DNA of 64,000 nucleotides from Chloroflexota bacterium (lineage in GTDB: Bacteria; Chloroflexota; Anaerolineae; Promineifilales; Promineifilaceae), in NCBI GenBank assembly GCA_014584575.1, contig JACTMP010000027.1, positions 186,001-250,000 of the forward strand. Reading direction: 5' to 3'. Within the stretch, counting starts at the first letter, position 1. Every line of letters begins with the position of its first letter. Below the pieces are notes generated by a model. It saw only the letters and a program-made list of their open reading frames with translations. It was not told where the DNA came from and did no database searches. The position numbers and the translations under genes are program-made. Shown one piece after another: positions 53,370 through 60,786 of this stretch.

Positions 53370-53630
53370 TTAGTGTTGCATTCCCCCTGACATGGCGGGC
53401 ATCAGATGAATGTGGTCGCCTGGTTGCAGGCGGTGGGAGGTTTCTGTGTGACGGCCGTTCATCACCACCAGGATAGCGTCTATTGGTAGTGTAATCCCTA
53501 GCGTGGTTATCAAGTCGGCGATGGTGCTGCCGGGGGGCAGGTTTACTACCAGTTGGCGTTGTGGCCCGTCCGGCGTTTGCCGTTGCAAAATGGTGTACAG
53601 GTGGACGGTCACTTGCATGAGTTCGGTCAT
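53370..53630 (-). CDS. MoaD/ThiS-like sulfur-carrier protein
   Basis: An 86-residue beta-grasp protein (LPPGSTIADLITTLGI, DAILVVMNGRHTETSHRLQPGDHIHLMPAMSGG). Sulfur carriers end in Gly-Gly that is adenylated. Here the GG is followed by MQH, so it would need processing like some ThiS/QbsE homologues or may have another role. It follows trmH on the minus strand, stop and start almost touching. Confidence 0.78.
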   Translation of the reverse strand: MTELMQVTVHLYTILQRQTPDGPQRQLVVNLPPGSTIADLITTLGITLPIDAILVVMNGRHTETSHRLQPGDHIHLMPAMSGGMQH

Positions 53631-53633
53631 CCC

Positions 53634-54458
53634 TTACCCTTTTCGCTGGCGAACCACTTCATACAAAAGTAAAGCTGTGGAAACGGAGAGATTGAGGCTG
53701 TCGAGTTGGCCGTGCATGGGGATTACCAGTTGCCTGTCGGCGGCGTCTAGCCACATCTGGCTAAGGCCGTTGGCTTCGTTGCCCAGCGCCAGTGCGACGG
53801 GCTGTTGCAGGTTCACGGCCGTGTATAACATTGTTCCCGATGGTGTGGCGGCGGCAATCTGAATCTGGTGTTGGCGCAGCCAGCTTATCAACTGGCGGGC
53901 AGGAACGGCCGTGACCGGCACTGTGAACAATGCGCCTAAACTGGCGCGCACCACATTGGGATTAAACAGGTCCGTGCCTTCCCCGGTTTCTGTCTCGCTC
54001 AGGAGTACGGCGTCTACGCCGGCTGCGTCGGCGGTGCGCAAAATGGCGCCCAGGTTGCCCGGCTTTTCGCCGCCCTCCACAATCACCAGGAAGGGGACAG
54101 GCGAGAGGCGAATGGACTCTAACGGCCGTGTCCAATAGGGCAGCGCCAGCAGGATGCCGCCGCTTTCGCCCCGGTAGGCGACTTTGGCAAAAACGGCCGG
54201 TGACACGGTAAAGAGGGCGCAGCGGTCTGATTTTTCCAGATGAGCGAGTTGTTCCGCGACGGCCGTAGCCGCGGCGCCGTTAATCAACTCCGGGCAGAGA
54301 TAGGCTTCTACCGGCGTAAACCCATTGGCCAGCGCCAGCGCCGCTTCGCGCACACCCTCCACCAGCATCAATTGCTGTGAATCTCGCTGCCGCCGATTTT
54401 GCAACTTTACCAGATTTTTGATGTGGTGGTTCTGTAAACTAGAAATGGGGACAGGCAT
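53634..54458 (-). CDS. TrmH/SpoU-family RNA 2'-O-methyltransferase
   Basis: A 274-residue SPOUT enzyme: N-terminal substrate-binding region (NHHIKNLVKLQNRRQRDSQQLMLVEG), motif 1 NLGAILRTADAAGVDAVLL, motif 2 GNEANGLS and motif 3 IPMHGQLDSLNLSVSTALLLYE, which carry the knotted SAM site and the catalytic Arg/Asn. It should methylate rRNA or tRNA ribose. Which RNA cannot be told. Confidence 0.9.
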   Translation of the reverse strand: MPVPISSLQNHHIKNLVKLQNRRQRDSQQLMLVEGVREAALALANGFTPVEAYLCPELINGAAATAVAEQLAHLEKSDRCALFTVSPAVFAKVAYRGESGGILLALPYWTRPLESIRLSPVPFLVIVEGGEKPGNLGAILRTADAAGVDAVLLSETETGEGTDLFNPNVVRASLGALFTVPVTAVPARQLISWLRQHQIQIAAATPSGTMLYTAVNLQQPVALALGNEANGLSQMWLDAADRQLVIPMHGQLDSLNLSVSTALLLYEVVRQRKG

Positions 54459-54461
54459 GGG

Positions 54462-54496
54462 GATAAAGAAAAGGGGAGATTGGCCTATCTCCCCTT
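54462..54496 (-). terminator. Probable terminator of the tig-clpP unit
   Basis: The perfect 10-base arms AAGGGGAGAT and ATCTCCCCTT lie just after the clpP stop, followed on the minus strand by TTTTCTTTAT. The stem is made of family D words. Confidence 0.6.
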
Positions 54497-54503
54497 CTCT
54501 CTT

Positions 54504-55106
54504 TTACCCTTCCGGGTGGGCAATCACTTCGTCTACCAGCCCATATTGCATCGCTTCTGTGGCTGTCATGTAACGGTCGCGGTCAAAATCCTCGCCGATT
54601 TGGGTAACGGTTTGCCCGGTATGGTGCGCCAAAATTTCGTTAATGCTGTTACGCAGGCGCAAAATCTCGTTGGCCTGAATTTCAATGTCGGTGGCCTGCC
54701 CTTGCGCGCCGCCGAGCGGTTGGTGCATGTGAATGGTGGCGTGAGGCAGGGCGTAGCGCATCCCCTTGGTGCCGGCGGCCAGCAGTACGGTGCCAAAACT
54801 GGCCGTAAAGCCGACGGCCACTGTAGAAACGGGGCATTCCACCTGGCGCATGGTGTCATAGATAGCCATGCCGGCATATACATGCCCGCCAGGGCTGTTG
54901 ATGTACATGCGAATGGGTTTGGTATTATCTTCGCGGGCCAGGAAGAGAAGCTGAGCCACGGTCAGATTGGCGATCTGGTCATTGATGGGTGTGCCCAAAA
55001 TGATGATGCGTTCCCGCAGCAGCAGAGAAAAGATGTCAAACGCACGTTCGCCGCGGCCGGTGGTTTCAATCACCATGGGAACCAGGGATGTTGGAAGATG
55101 TATCAT
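54504..55106 (-). CDS. clpP: ClpP: ATP-dependent Clp protease proteolytic subunit
   Basis: A 200-residue ClpP with the catalytic triad: Ser in [14 protein letters not shown], His in [10 protein letters not shown] and Asp in [22 protein letters not shown]. ClpP forms the tetradecameric degradation chamber used by ClpX or ClpC. ATG 55106 follows GGAGAACATTCC. It is the gene after trigger factor, the usual bacterial order tig-clpP; clpX is not adjacent here. Confidence 0.95.
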   Translation of the reverse strand: MIHLPTSLVPMVIETTGRGERAFDIFSLLLRERIIILGTPINDQIANLTVAQLLFLAREDNTKPIRMYINSPGGHVYAGMAIYDTMRQVECPVSTVAVGFTASFGTVLLAAGTKGMRYALPHATIHMHQPLGGAQGQATDIEIQANEILRLRNSINEILAHHTGQTVTQIGEDFDRDRYMTATEAMQYGLVDEVIAHPEG

Positions 55107-55204
55107 GGAATGTTCTCCTGACGGTGGGCGGCGGCCCATGCAGACCGCCGCCCATCTGGGTTCAATAATGTGGGGGAGTGTAGCCGCGCCGTGTTAGATT
55201 TGTG

Positions 55205-56884
55205 TTATTCGGGGTCGGTTACGGCCGTTTCTGCTTCCGATTCCGCCTCTGCCACTGCCGGCTCATTGATGTCCGCCTCTGTCTCTGCTTCGGCGATAGG
55301 CTCATCGGCAATAGCTTCTTCGGCGGATTCAGTTTCGTCTGTTGCCACTTCGTCCGCTGCCAGTTCTTCTAAAGAGGGGGCCGCGCCGCTATAGATGGCG
55401 ACGATGCGTTCCGTCACCTTATCCATGAGAATTTCGCTGCTGATCATGTCGAAGCCCGCGCCTTTCAAATAATACTCCCGCATACTATTCCTCAGCGTCT
55501 CATTGTCCTTAAAAGCGGCCACACGTTCCGCAATTTTGGCTTCCACGTCTTCATCTTTGATCTGGAGCTTCTCATCCAGCACAAACTGGCGCAAAACCAG
55601 TTGATGGCGCACGGCATCTTCGGCCGCCTCACGGAAATCGTCGCGCATCGTTTCCTCGGAGGTGGCGTTCATCTTCAGGTAATCATCCCATTGCCAGCCA
55701 GAGCGTGTCACCTGGCTTTTGAAGGATTGGATACGGTTATCAATTTCCATTTCCACTGCCGCCGGTGGATAAACCAGGGTAGACATCTCTACCATGTCAT
55801 GCACCATCTTCTCCATCAGTTCATTATTGGCCTGGGATTCAGCCATTTCGCGCAGTCGGGTACGGGTGGCTTCTTCCAATTCGGCCAACGTTTCATGCCC
55901 TTCTTTCTGAGCCAGTTCGTCGTCCAGTTCCGGCAGATGACGGCTTTTGACCTCCAACAGTTCGACGCTGAACATCGCTTCTTTGCCAGCTAACTCCTCT
56001 TGTTCGTAATCCTCTGGGAAGACAAAGGTGAAATCTTTGCTCTCGCCCACACTCAGACCTACCAGGTTTTCGATAAATGGAGTGCCGGGGAAAATCTCGG
56101 TGTCGTCCAGAGGAATTTCTAGCCGCGTAGAGTCGAAGAGGATGTCATTATCGTCGTCTTCAAATTTATCCTCGTACTCGTCGTCTTCGTAATCATCATC
56201 TTCGTACTCGTCATCCTCGAAGTCGTCATCCTCGAAGTCGTCATCCTCGAAGTCGTCTACTGATTCATCGTCTGTTTCCGCATCTGTTATGGCCTGTGGG
56301 GGTAGGGGCACGGCCGTGACCTCTACCACCCCCTCTTCTTCTTCCTCATCCTCGTCCGCTTCCACAATCAACTCGCCGCGCCCGCTGATGGCAATCATGT
56401 CCCCTTCGGCTGCCGGGCGGTCTACTTCTTCCAACTCCTGATAGCGGGCGCGGATTCGTTTGAGCGCCTGGGCTACCGCCTCATCCGTGACTGTGACCGG
56501 TTCTATCTCCTGGCGCAGACTGCGGTAGTCGCCGAGCGTAATCTCTGGCGTCAAGGGGATGGTCACTTTTACGACGAGTGGTTCCATTTCCAGGTTATCC
56601 AGTTGTACCGGGGCATAAATGTCCGGTTTCACCTCATCCAGCGCTTCTTCCAGGATGGATTGCAGCATATCTTCCACTGTTTCGCTGCGCAGGGCATCCC
56701 GGCCAAAGCGGTTCAATACGACCGAGTAGGGGGCTTTGCCGCGCCGGAAACCGGGCAGGTTATAATCTTTAGCCAGCTTACGGGCCGTTTCCCGCATCTG
56801 TTTTTCGATCCGCTCTTCGGGCACTTCTATCGTCAGATGTAACTGACGGCGGTCATCTTGTTCAGTATGAATTGTTAGCGTCAC
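55205..56884 (-). CDS. tig: Trigger factor with a long acidic insertion
   Basis: A 559-residue ribosome-associated chaperone and peptidyl-prolyl isomerase, about 110 residues longer than typical. The N-terminal ribosome-binding signature is GFRRGKAP (residues 45-52), the PPIase domain spans about 150-300, and the C-terminal helical chaperone region follows. Inside the PPIase domain, residues about 176-250 form an insertion of Asp/Glu with Phe/Tyr (units like EDDDF), encoded at about 56138-56360 and partly by 15-base tandem repeats (56207-56258). Such an acidic loop is not part of the family fold. Confidence 0.93.
   Translation of the reverse strand: MTLTIHTEQDDRRQLHLTIEVPEERIEKQMRETARKLAKDYNLPGFRRGKAPYSVVLNRFGRDALRSETVEDMLQSILEEALDEVKPDIYAPVQLDNLEMEPLVVKVTIPLTPEITLGDYRSLRQEIEPVTVTDEAVAQALKRIRARYQELEEVDRPAAEGDMIAISGRGELIVEADEDEEEEEGVVEVTAVPLPPQAITDAETDDESVDDFEDDDFEDDDFEDDEYEDDDYEDDEYEDKFEDDDNDILFDSTRLEIPLDDTEIFPGTPFIENLVGLSVGESKDFTFVFPEDYEQEELAGKEAMFSVELLEVKSRHLPELDDELAQKEGHETLAELEEATRTRLREMAESQANNELMEKMVHDMVEMSTLVYPPAAVEMEIDNRIQSFKSQVTRSGWQWDDYLKMNATSEETMRDDFREAAEDAVRHQLVLRQFVLDEKLQIKDEDVEAKIAERVAAFKDNETLRNSMREYYLKGAGFDMISSEILMDKVTERIVAIYSGAAPSLEELAADEVATDETESAEEAIADEPIAEAETEADINEPAVAEAESEAETAVTDPE
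56207..56258. repeat. 15-bp tandem repeat coding the acidic loop in trigger factor
   Basis: About 3.5 copies of TCGTCATCCTCGAAG on the plus strand, read on the minus strand as EDDDF units. Confidence 0.85.
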
Positions 56885-56913
56885 AGGTATACCTCTTTAA
56901 GTGGAATTGCAGC

Positions 56914-56941
56914 AAAAAAGCGTTGCTCCGGCAACGCTTTT
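56914..56941 (-). terminator. Terminator of tRNA-Leu
   Basis: GCGTTGC, loop TCCG, GCAACGC (56920-56937) with AAAAAA on the plus strand at 56914-56919, which reads as a T-run on the tRNA strand. Confidence 0.88.
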
Positions 56942-56958
56942 GCTTTCTTAAACGACAG

Positions 56959-57040
56959 TGGGGATGGAGGGACTTGAACCCACACGCCTTGCGGCACATG
57001 ATTCTAAGTCATGCGCGTCTGCCAATTCCGCCACATCCCC
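56959..57040 (-). tRNA. tRNA-Leu (anticodon TAG)
   Basis: An 82-base class II tRNA on the minus strand: acceptor GGGGATG/CATCCCC, anticodon loop CTTAGAA giving TAG, a long variable arm and T loop TTCAAGT. The CCA is not encoded. Confidence 0.94.
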
Positions 57041-57082
57041 GGTAAACGGGCAATTATACCAGCAGTGGGTGAGATGCCAACC

Positions 57083-58690
57083 TCAGGGAGTTATCGGTTC
57101 TGGTTTGAGGACGAGAGGCAGGTGAATGTGCTGGTCCAGGATGCCGATGATGAAAAAACCGCTCTCGTCTTGTTGGGTGGGGCTGAGGATGTTGCTGACG
57201 CGGATGTTGTAAACGGCCGTGCCGGCGCTGATGGGAATTGTCCAGGTGATCAGGTCATAGCTGAACAGGGATAAGGTTTGTGAAACCTGCGCGTTATGCA
57301 ACAAATCTACCTGCATGGCCGGCGTCAACACCGTTTGCCAGGTGACGCTTAGCACCTCGCCAGGGGCGAACAGTTCCCCCCCATTGGGTGTGGTGACGGT
57401 GATCACAGCCGGTGTGGGCAGGGGGGGTGGTGTTGGTGAGGGGGTAGGTGAGGGGGGAGTGCCCACCAGGAAGGTGTGGCTGTAGGTCTGGTTGTTGACA
57501 CTTACGGAAAATTGCCAGTAGCCGTGAGGTGCATTACCCGGCAAGGCAAATGACCACCACCACCAGGAGGCAGCGTAGTGAGGATCGGGGATATGGTGCT
57601 GCCAACTTTGGTAAACGGCGCCATCAGGTTGGTAGATGGTGTATTGGCTGGGTTGGCTGGCTAATTGATCACGGTAATAGGTGGTGAAGTAAACAACATC
57701 ACCGGGAAGGAAGCTGTTCGCTTCGTAACTTTGTTCGGCGGTGGCGCATTGGGTAATGAGGGGGGCGGCGTAACCGGTGGTGATTTTGTTCACGGCCGTG
57801 TCATAATAAGCTGGCTGCATGTACCACATCGAATCGGGGGTGGTGGCGTTACACACCCCGGCGTAGGGGTCAAGCGTCATGCCATTTAGCGCGTGTACCT
57901 CAAAGTGCAGGTGCGGGCCGGTGGAACTACCCGAACTACCCATCACCCCCAGATATTCGCCCGCTTCCACCCATTGCCCGATCTGTTTGGACGTCAGAGA
58001 GCCATTTTTCATGTGGGCGTACCAGGCAATGCTGCCGTCGCTGTGCTGGATGTAAATGGCGTTCCAGGGCAGGTTGTTGAAGGAGCAGTTGCGGTCAAAA
58101 TTGCCATCTTCGCGCAGCACAATGATGCCGGGGGCTGCGGCCACAATCATGATTTCGTCGTTGTCCATACGCCGCCAGGGAAAAGGCCAGGAGAAGATGT
58201 CGGTGCCGGGGTGATTATACCCGCTGTAGGTGTCATAGGTGCGCTGGCCGCAGGAGTAGTCCAGACGTTGAAAGGGAAAGCTGGGGTTGTGATCCACGAA
58301 GTTGGAAATACCATGATAACCAAAATCATTCAAATGCGGCGCTGCCTGCACCGGCCAACCAAATGTGACGGCCTCTGGTGTATAGGCCGTTGGCAGTGCG
58401 CCTTCGCTCTGTAACTTCCCTATACTGGTGCGCAACTGGCTCTCAATTTCCTGCCGCCGGGCGTCGGATATGTGGTCATCGGGGAAGTAGTATTCCCCAC
58501 CGCCGTGATTGGAGGGTTGGCGCTGTGGAAACTGGTACACGGCCGTGTCCCCCTCACGACTCACTGGCAACGACAAAAAGTGACGGTCCGGCCGCGCGGC
58601 CCAAAAATTCAATCCGGCAATGGCTACCGAGACAAACGTAAAATTAAACAAGATCAGGCAGAAAAAGAGTAAGATGGCTCTACGATTCAT
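57083..58690 (-). CDS. Secreted M23 (LytM) metallopeptidase
   Basis: A 535-residue secreted protein with an N-terminal signal helix (ILLFFCLILFNFTFVSVAIAG). The M23 domain has the Zn ligands in NHPGTDIFSWPF (HxxxD) and HLHFEVHALN (HxH) and the GSSGSSTGPHLH signature. A Pro/Thr linker and a C-terminal beta domain (TVTTPNGGELFAPGEVLSVTW, a carbohydrate-binding-like Ser-Thr-rich repeat, shown as NGGELFAPGEVLSVTW) follow. It should cut peptidoglycan cross-links or other glycine-rich peptides outside the cell. An earlier start at 58714 is possible. Confidence 0.9.
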   Translation of the reverse strand: MNRRAILLFFCLILFNFTFVSVAIAGLNFWAARPDRHFLSLPVSREGDTAVYQFPQRQPSNHGGGEYYFPDDHISDARRQEIESQLRTSIGKLQSEGALPTAYTPEAVTFGWPVQAAPHLNDFGYHGISNFVDHNPSFPFQRLDYSCGQRTYDTYSGYNHPGTDIFSWPFPWRRMDNDEIMIVAAAPGIIVLREDGNFDRNCSFNNLPWNAIYIQHSDGSIAWYAHMKNGSLTSKQIGQWVEAGEYLGVMGSSGSSTGPHLHFEVHALNGMTLDPYAGVCNATTPDSMWYMQPAYYDTAVNKITTGYAAPLITQCATAEQSYEANSFLPGDVVYFTTYYRDQLASQPSQYTIYQPDGAVYQSWQHHIPDPHYAASWWWWSFALPGNAPHGYWQFSVSVNNQTYSHTFLVGTPPSPTPSPTPPPLPTPAVITVTTPNGGELFAPGEVLSVTWQTVLTPAMQVDLLHNAQVSQTLSLFSYDLITWTIPISAGTAVYNIRVSNILSPTQQDESGFFIIGILDQHIHLPLVLKPEPITP

Positions 58691-58827
58691 GTGTTTCCTT
58701 GTGTGTTCGTTCATTAACAGACAGGCCAAGATTACCGGCCTCCTCTGACAGCGGCTATCAATAAGCGGTGAAAATTGGGTGAGAGATTGGGGGAAGGTAA
58801 GGAGAAGCGTCTGTTGCCGCAAGTGGT

Positions 58828-59640
58828 TTAATAATGCGCCAGGGTGCCTTCGGCGCGGGCGCGCTCGACGGCGTAGCGGAAAAGCAGCAGCGAGAGGGGG
58901 GCCAGCAGCACACAAAAAAGCAGCAGCGCCCCAATATCCGGGGCCAACTCATTCCAGCCTGCGCCGTTGAGCATGGCTAACCGCAGGCCGTGCAGGGCGT
59001 AGGTCAGCGGCAGCAGGTAGGAGAACAGTTGCAGCCAGGCAGGTAAGATTGCTACCGGATAGAAGACGCCGCCGAGCAAGTTGGCGGTGTTGGACAAGAC
59101 GCCGGAGATCGGGTCGCCCCGTTTGATGACCATGATGACGGCCGCTGCCATGATGCCCATGCTGGCAAAAGCGATAATACTCAGCGCCAGAATTAGCAGC
59201 GCTGCCGGGATGTTGGCCCGGCTTAAATCCAGCGTCAGAAAGAGCGTGCCAAAGAGCAGATAAACAAACACGCGGAAGGTGGTGTAGGTGTAGCTCCACA
59301 GCGCCGAACCGACGATGACCAGGGAGACGGGGGTGGGTGTCATCATGGTTGCTTCCAGCGTGCCCGTCACCTGCGCCTGGCGCAGCGCTGCCGAAAAGCC
59401 GGTCAGTCCCACGCCAAAATAGCCTCCCAACGCAATGCCGATGATGACAAAGCTGAAATAGTCGCCCTGATATTCTCCCAGGAATGGGTCGGCAATGGCG
59501 CCGATGAATTCGGACAGGAAGAAGAAGAGCAGCGACCGGAAGATGACACCGCCAATGGTCAGCAGGAAGGCGAAGCGGTAGCTGGCTTCGTTCTGGAAAT
59601 CGCGGATGAGGAAGGCGCGGAGGGGGGGGAATAGTGTCAT
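58828..59640 (-). CDS. ABC-2 type transporter permease
   Basis: A 270-residue membrane protein with six predicted helices and ABC-2 features (the N-terminal RDFQNEASYRFAF segment and the C-terminal GVFYPVAILPAWLQLFSYLLPLTYALHGLR, shown as YPVAILPAWLQLFSYLLP). It partners the ATPase encoded just upstream. Exported substrate unknown; related systems export drugs, lipids or polysaccharide. Confidence 0.88.
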   Translation of the reverse strand: MTLFPPLRAFLIRDFQNEASYRFAFLLTIGGVIFRSLLFFFLSEFIGAIADPFLGEYQGDYFSFVIIGIALGGYFGVGLTGFSAALRQAQVTGTLEATMMTPTPVSLVIVGSALWSYTYTTFRVFVYLLFGTLFLTLDLSRANIPAALLILALSIIAFASMGIMAAAVIMVIKRGDPISGVLSNTANLLGGVFYPVAILPAWLQLFSYLLPLTYALHGLRLAMLNGAGWNELAPDIGALLLFCVLLAPLSLLLFRYAVERARAEGTLAHY

Positions 59641-59647
59641 GTGTTTA

Positions 59648-59683
59648 GGTGTCAGGTGTCAGGTGTCAGGTGTCAGGTGTCAG
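59648..59683. repeat. 7-bp tandem array (AGGTGTC)
   Basis: About five copies of AGGTGTC between the permease and ATPase genes, with family D, E and I words up to 59745. Confidence 0.85.
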
Positions 59684-59732
59684 GTAATTTGGTAATTGAG
59701 AGATTGGGCGCTCACTGCTCGCTGCTTGCTGT

Positions 59733-60701
59733 TTACGGTTCACTCCCCGTGTAATGGGCGAACACTTCTTCCAGAGTGGGTGGGGTGCTGGTGATGGTGT
59801 GGATGGGGATAGCGTGGGTATGGAGGGTGTGCAACACGGCCGTCAACAAACCATCCTCCTCTGCTGCCTGAAATGTAAGGGTACGGTCGTCTACGGTGAC
59901 TGGTGGGTATTGCCGGGTGAGGGAGTTGGTCACGGCCGTGTCCATTGGCCCCACCTGCACTGTATATTGCCACTGTGGGCGCAGTGTGCGGCGCAAGGTA
60001 TCCGGGTGGCCTATGGCTTGAATCTGACCCTGGTGCAGCAGCGCCACCCGGTCACACAACTTTTCCGCTTCGGCCAGGTCGTGGGTGATGAGGAAAATGG
60101 TCATGCCCTGTTCCTGGCGCAGGCGCAGGATGAGGTCGTGCAGCTTTTGTGTGGCTGTGGGGTCCAGACTGCGGCTCGGTTCGTCCAGAAAGAGGATTTG
60201 CGGCCGGTGCAACAGGGCGCGGGCAATGGCCAGCCGCTGCCGCATCCCGCTGGAAAAACTGCTAAAACGGCGTTCGGCCACTTCGGTCAACTGCACTTCG
60301 GCCAGCACCGTCTGTATGCGTTGCCGCGCCGCCGCGCCGCGCAGCCCGTACAGGGCGGCGAAAAAGTCCAGATTTTGCTGCGCCGTCAGCCGCCAATAAA
60401 AACTGCGTTCGTCGGAGACCACCAATCCCACCGCCGCCCGAATTGCGCCAGACTCTTTCAGAGCGTGCCCGGCGACAACGGCCGTGCCCGCCGTAGGCCG
60501 CAGCAGTGTGCAGAGCATCTTCACCAGGGTGGTCTTGCCCGCGCCGTTTGGCCCCAGCAGCCCAAACAGTTCGCCGCCGGGCACGGTGAGAGAGATGTCT
60601 TGCACGGCCGTGACCGGAGGTGTGCGAACAGCGCGCCGCCAGCCCTGTGGCTGTTGGTACGTTTTGCTCAGGTGGTGGGTGGTCAGGGCGGTAGGGGGCA
60701 T
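59733..60701 (-). CDS. ABC transporter ATP-binding protein
   Basis: A 322-residue ATPase: Walker A GPNGAGKT, signature FSSGMRQRLAIARALL, Walker B ILFLDEPSRSLDP and H-loop LITHDLAEAEK, then a C-terminal domain (MDTAVTNSLTRQYPPVTVDD region) typical of DrrA-type exporters. It lies upstream of the permease and should drive it. ATG 60701 starts MPPTALTTHHLSKTY; the frame continues upstream only through family D repeat codons. Confidence 0.92.
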   Translation of the reverse strand: MPPTALTTHHLSKTYQQPQGWRRAVRTPPVTAVQDISLTVPGGELFGLLGPNGAGKTTLVKMLCTLLRPTAGTAVVAGHALKESGAIRAAVGLVVSDERSFYWRLTAQQNLDFFAALYGLRGAAARQRIQTVLAEVQLTEVAERRFSSFSSGMRQRLAIARALLHRPQILFLDEPSRSLDPTATQKLHDLILRLRQEQGMTIFLITHDLAEAEKLCDRVALLHQGQIQAIGHPDTLRRTLRPQWQYTVQVGPMDTAVTNSLTRQYPPVTVDDRTLTFQAAEEDGLLTAVLHTLHTHAIPIHTITSTPPTLEEVFAHYTGSEP

Positions 60702-60716
60702 AGGGGAAATGGGGGG

Positions 60717-60784
60717 GATGGGGGAGATTGGGGAGATTGGGGGATCGAGAGATTGAGAGATTGTTCTCCTAATCTCCAATCTCA
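60717..60784. repeat. GGGGAGATTGG hairpin array (family D)
   Basis: GGGGAGATTGGGGAGATTGG words followed by TCTCCTAATCTCCAATCTC in the gap between the kinase and ABC ATPase genes. Confidence 0.85.
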
Positions 60785-60786
60785 TT

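Noticed and set aside
59645..59683. Possible origin of replication iterons (7-bp tandem repeats)
   Set aside because: Only a short A+T-poor array between two transporter genes, with no dnaA, DnaA boxes or A+T-rich region.
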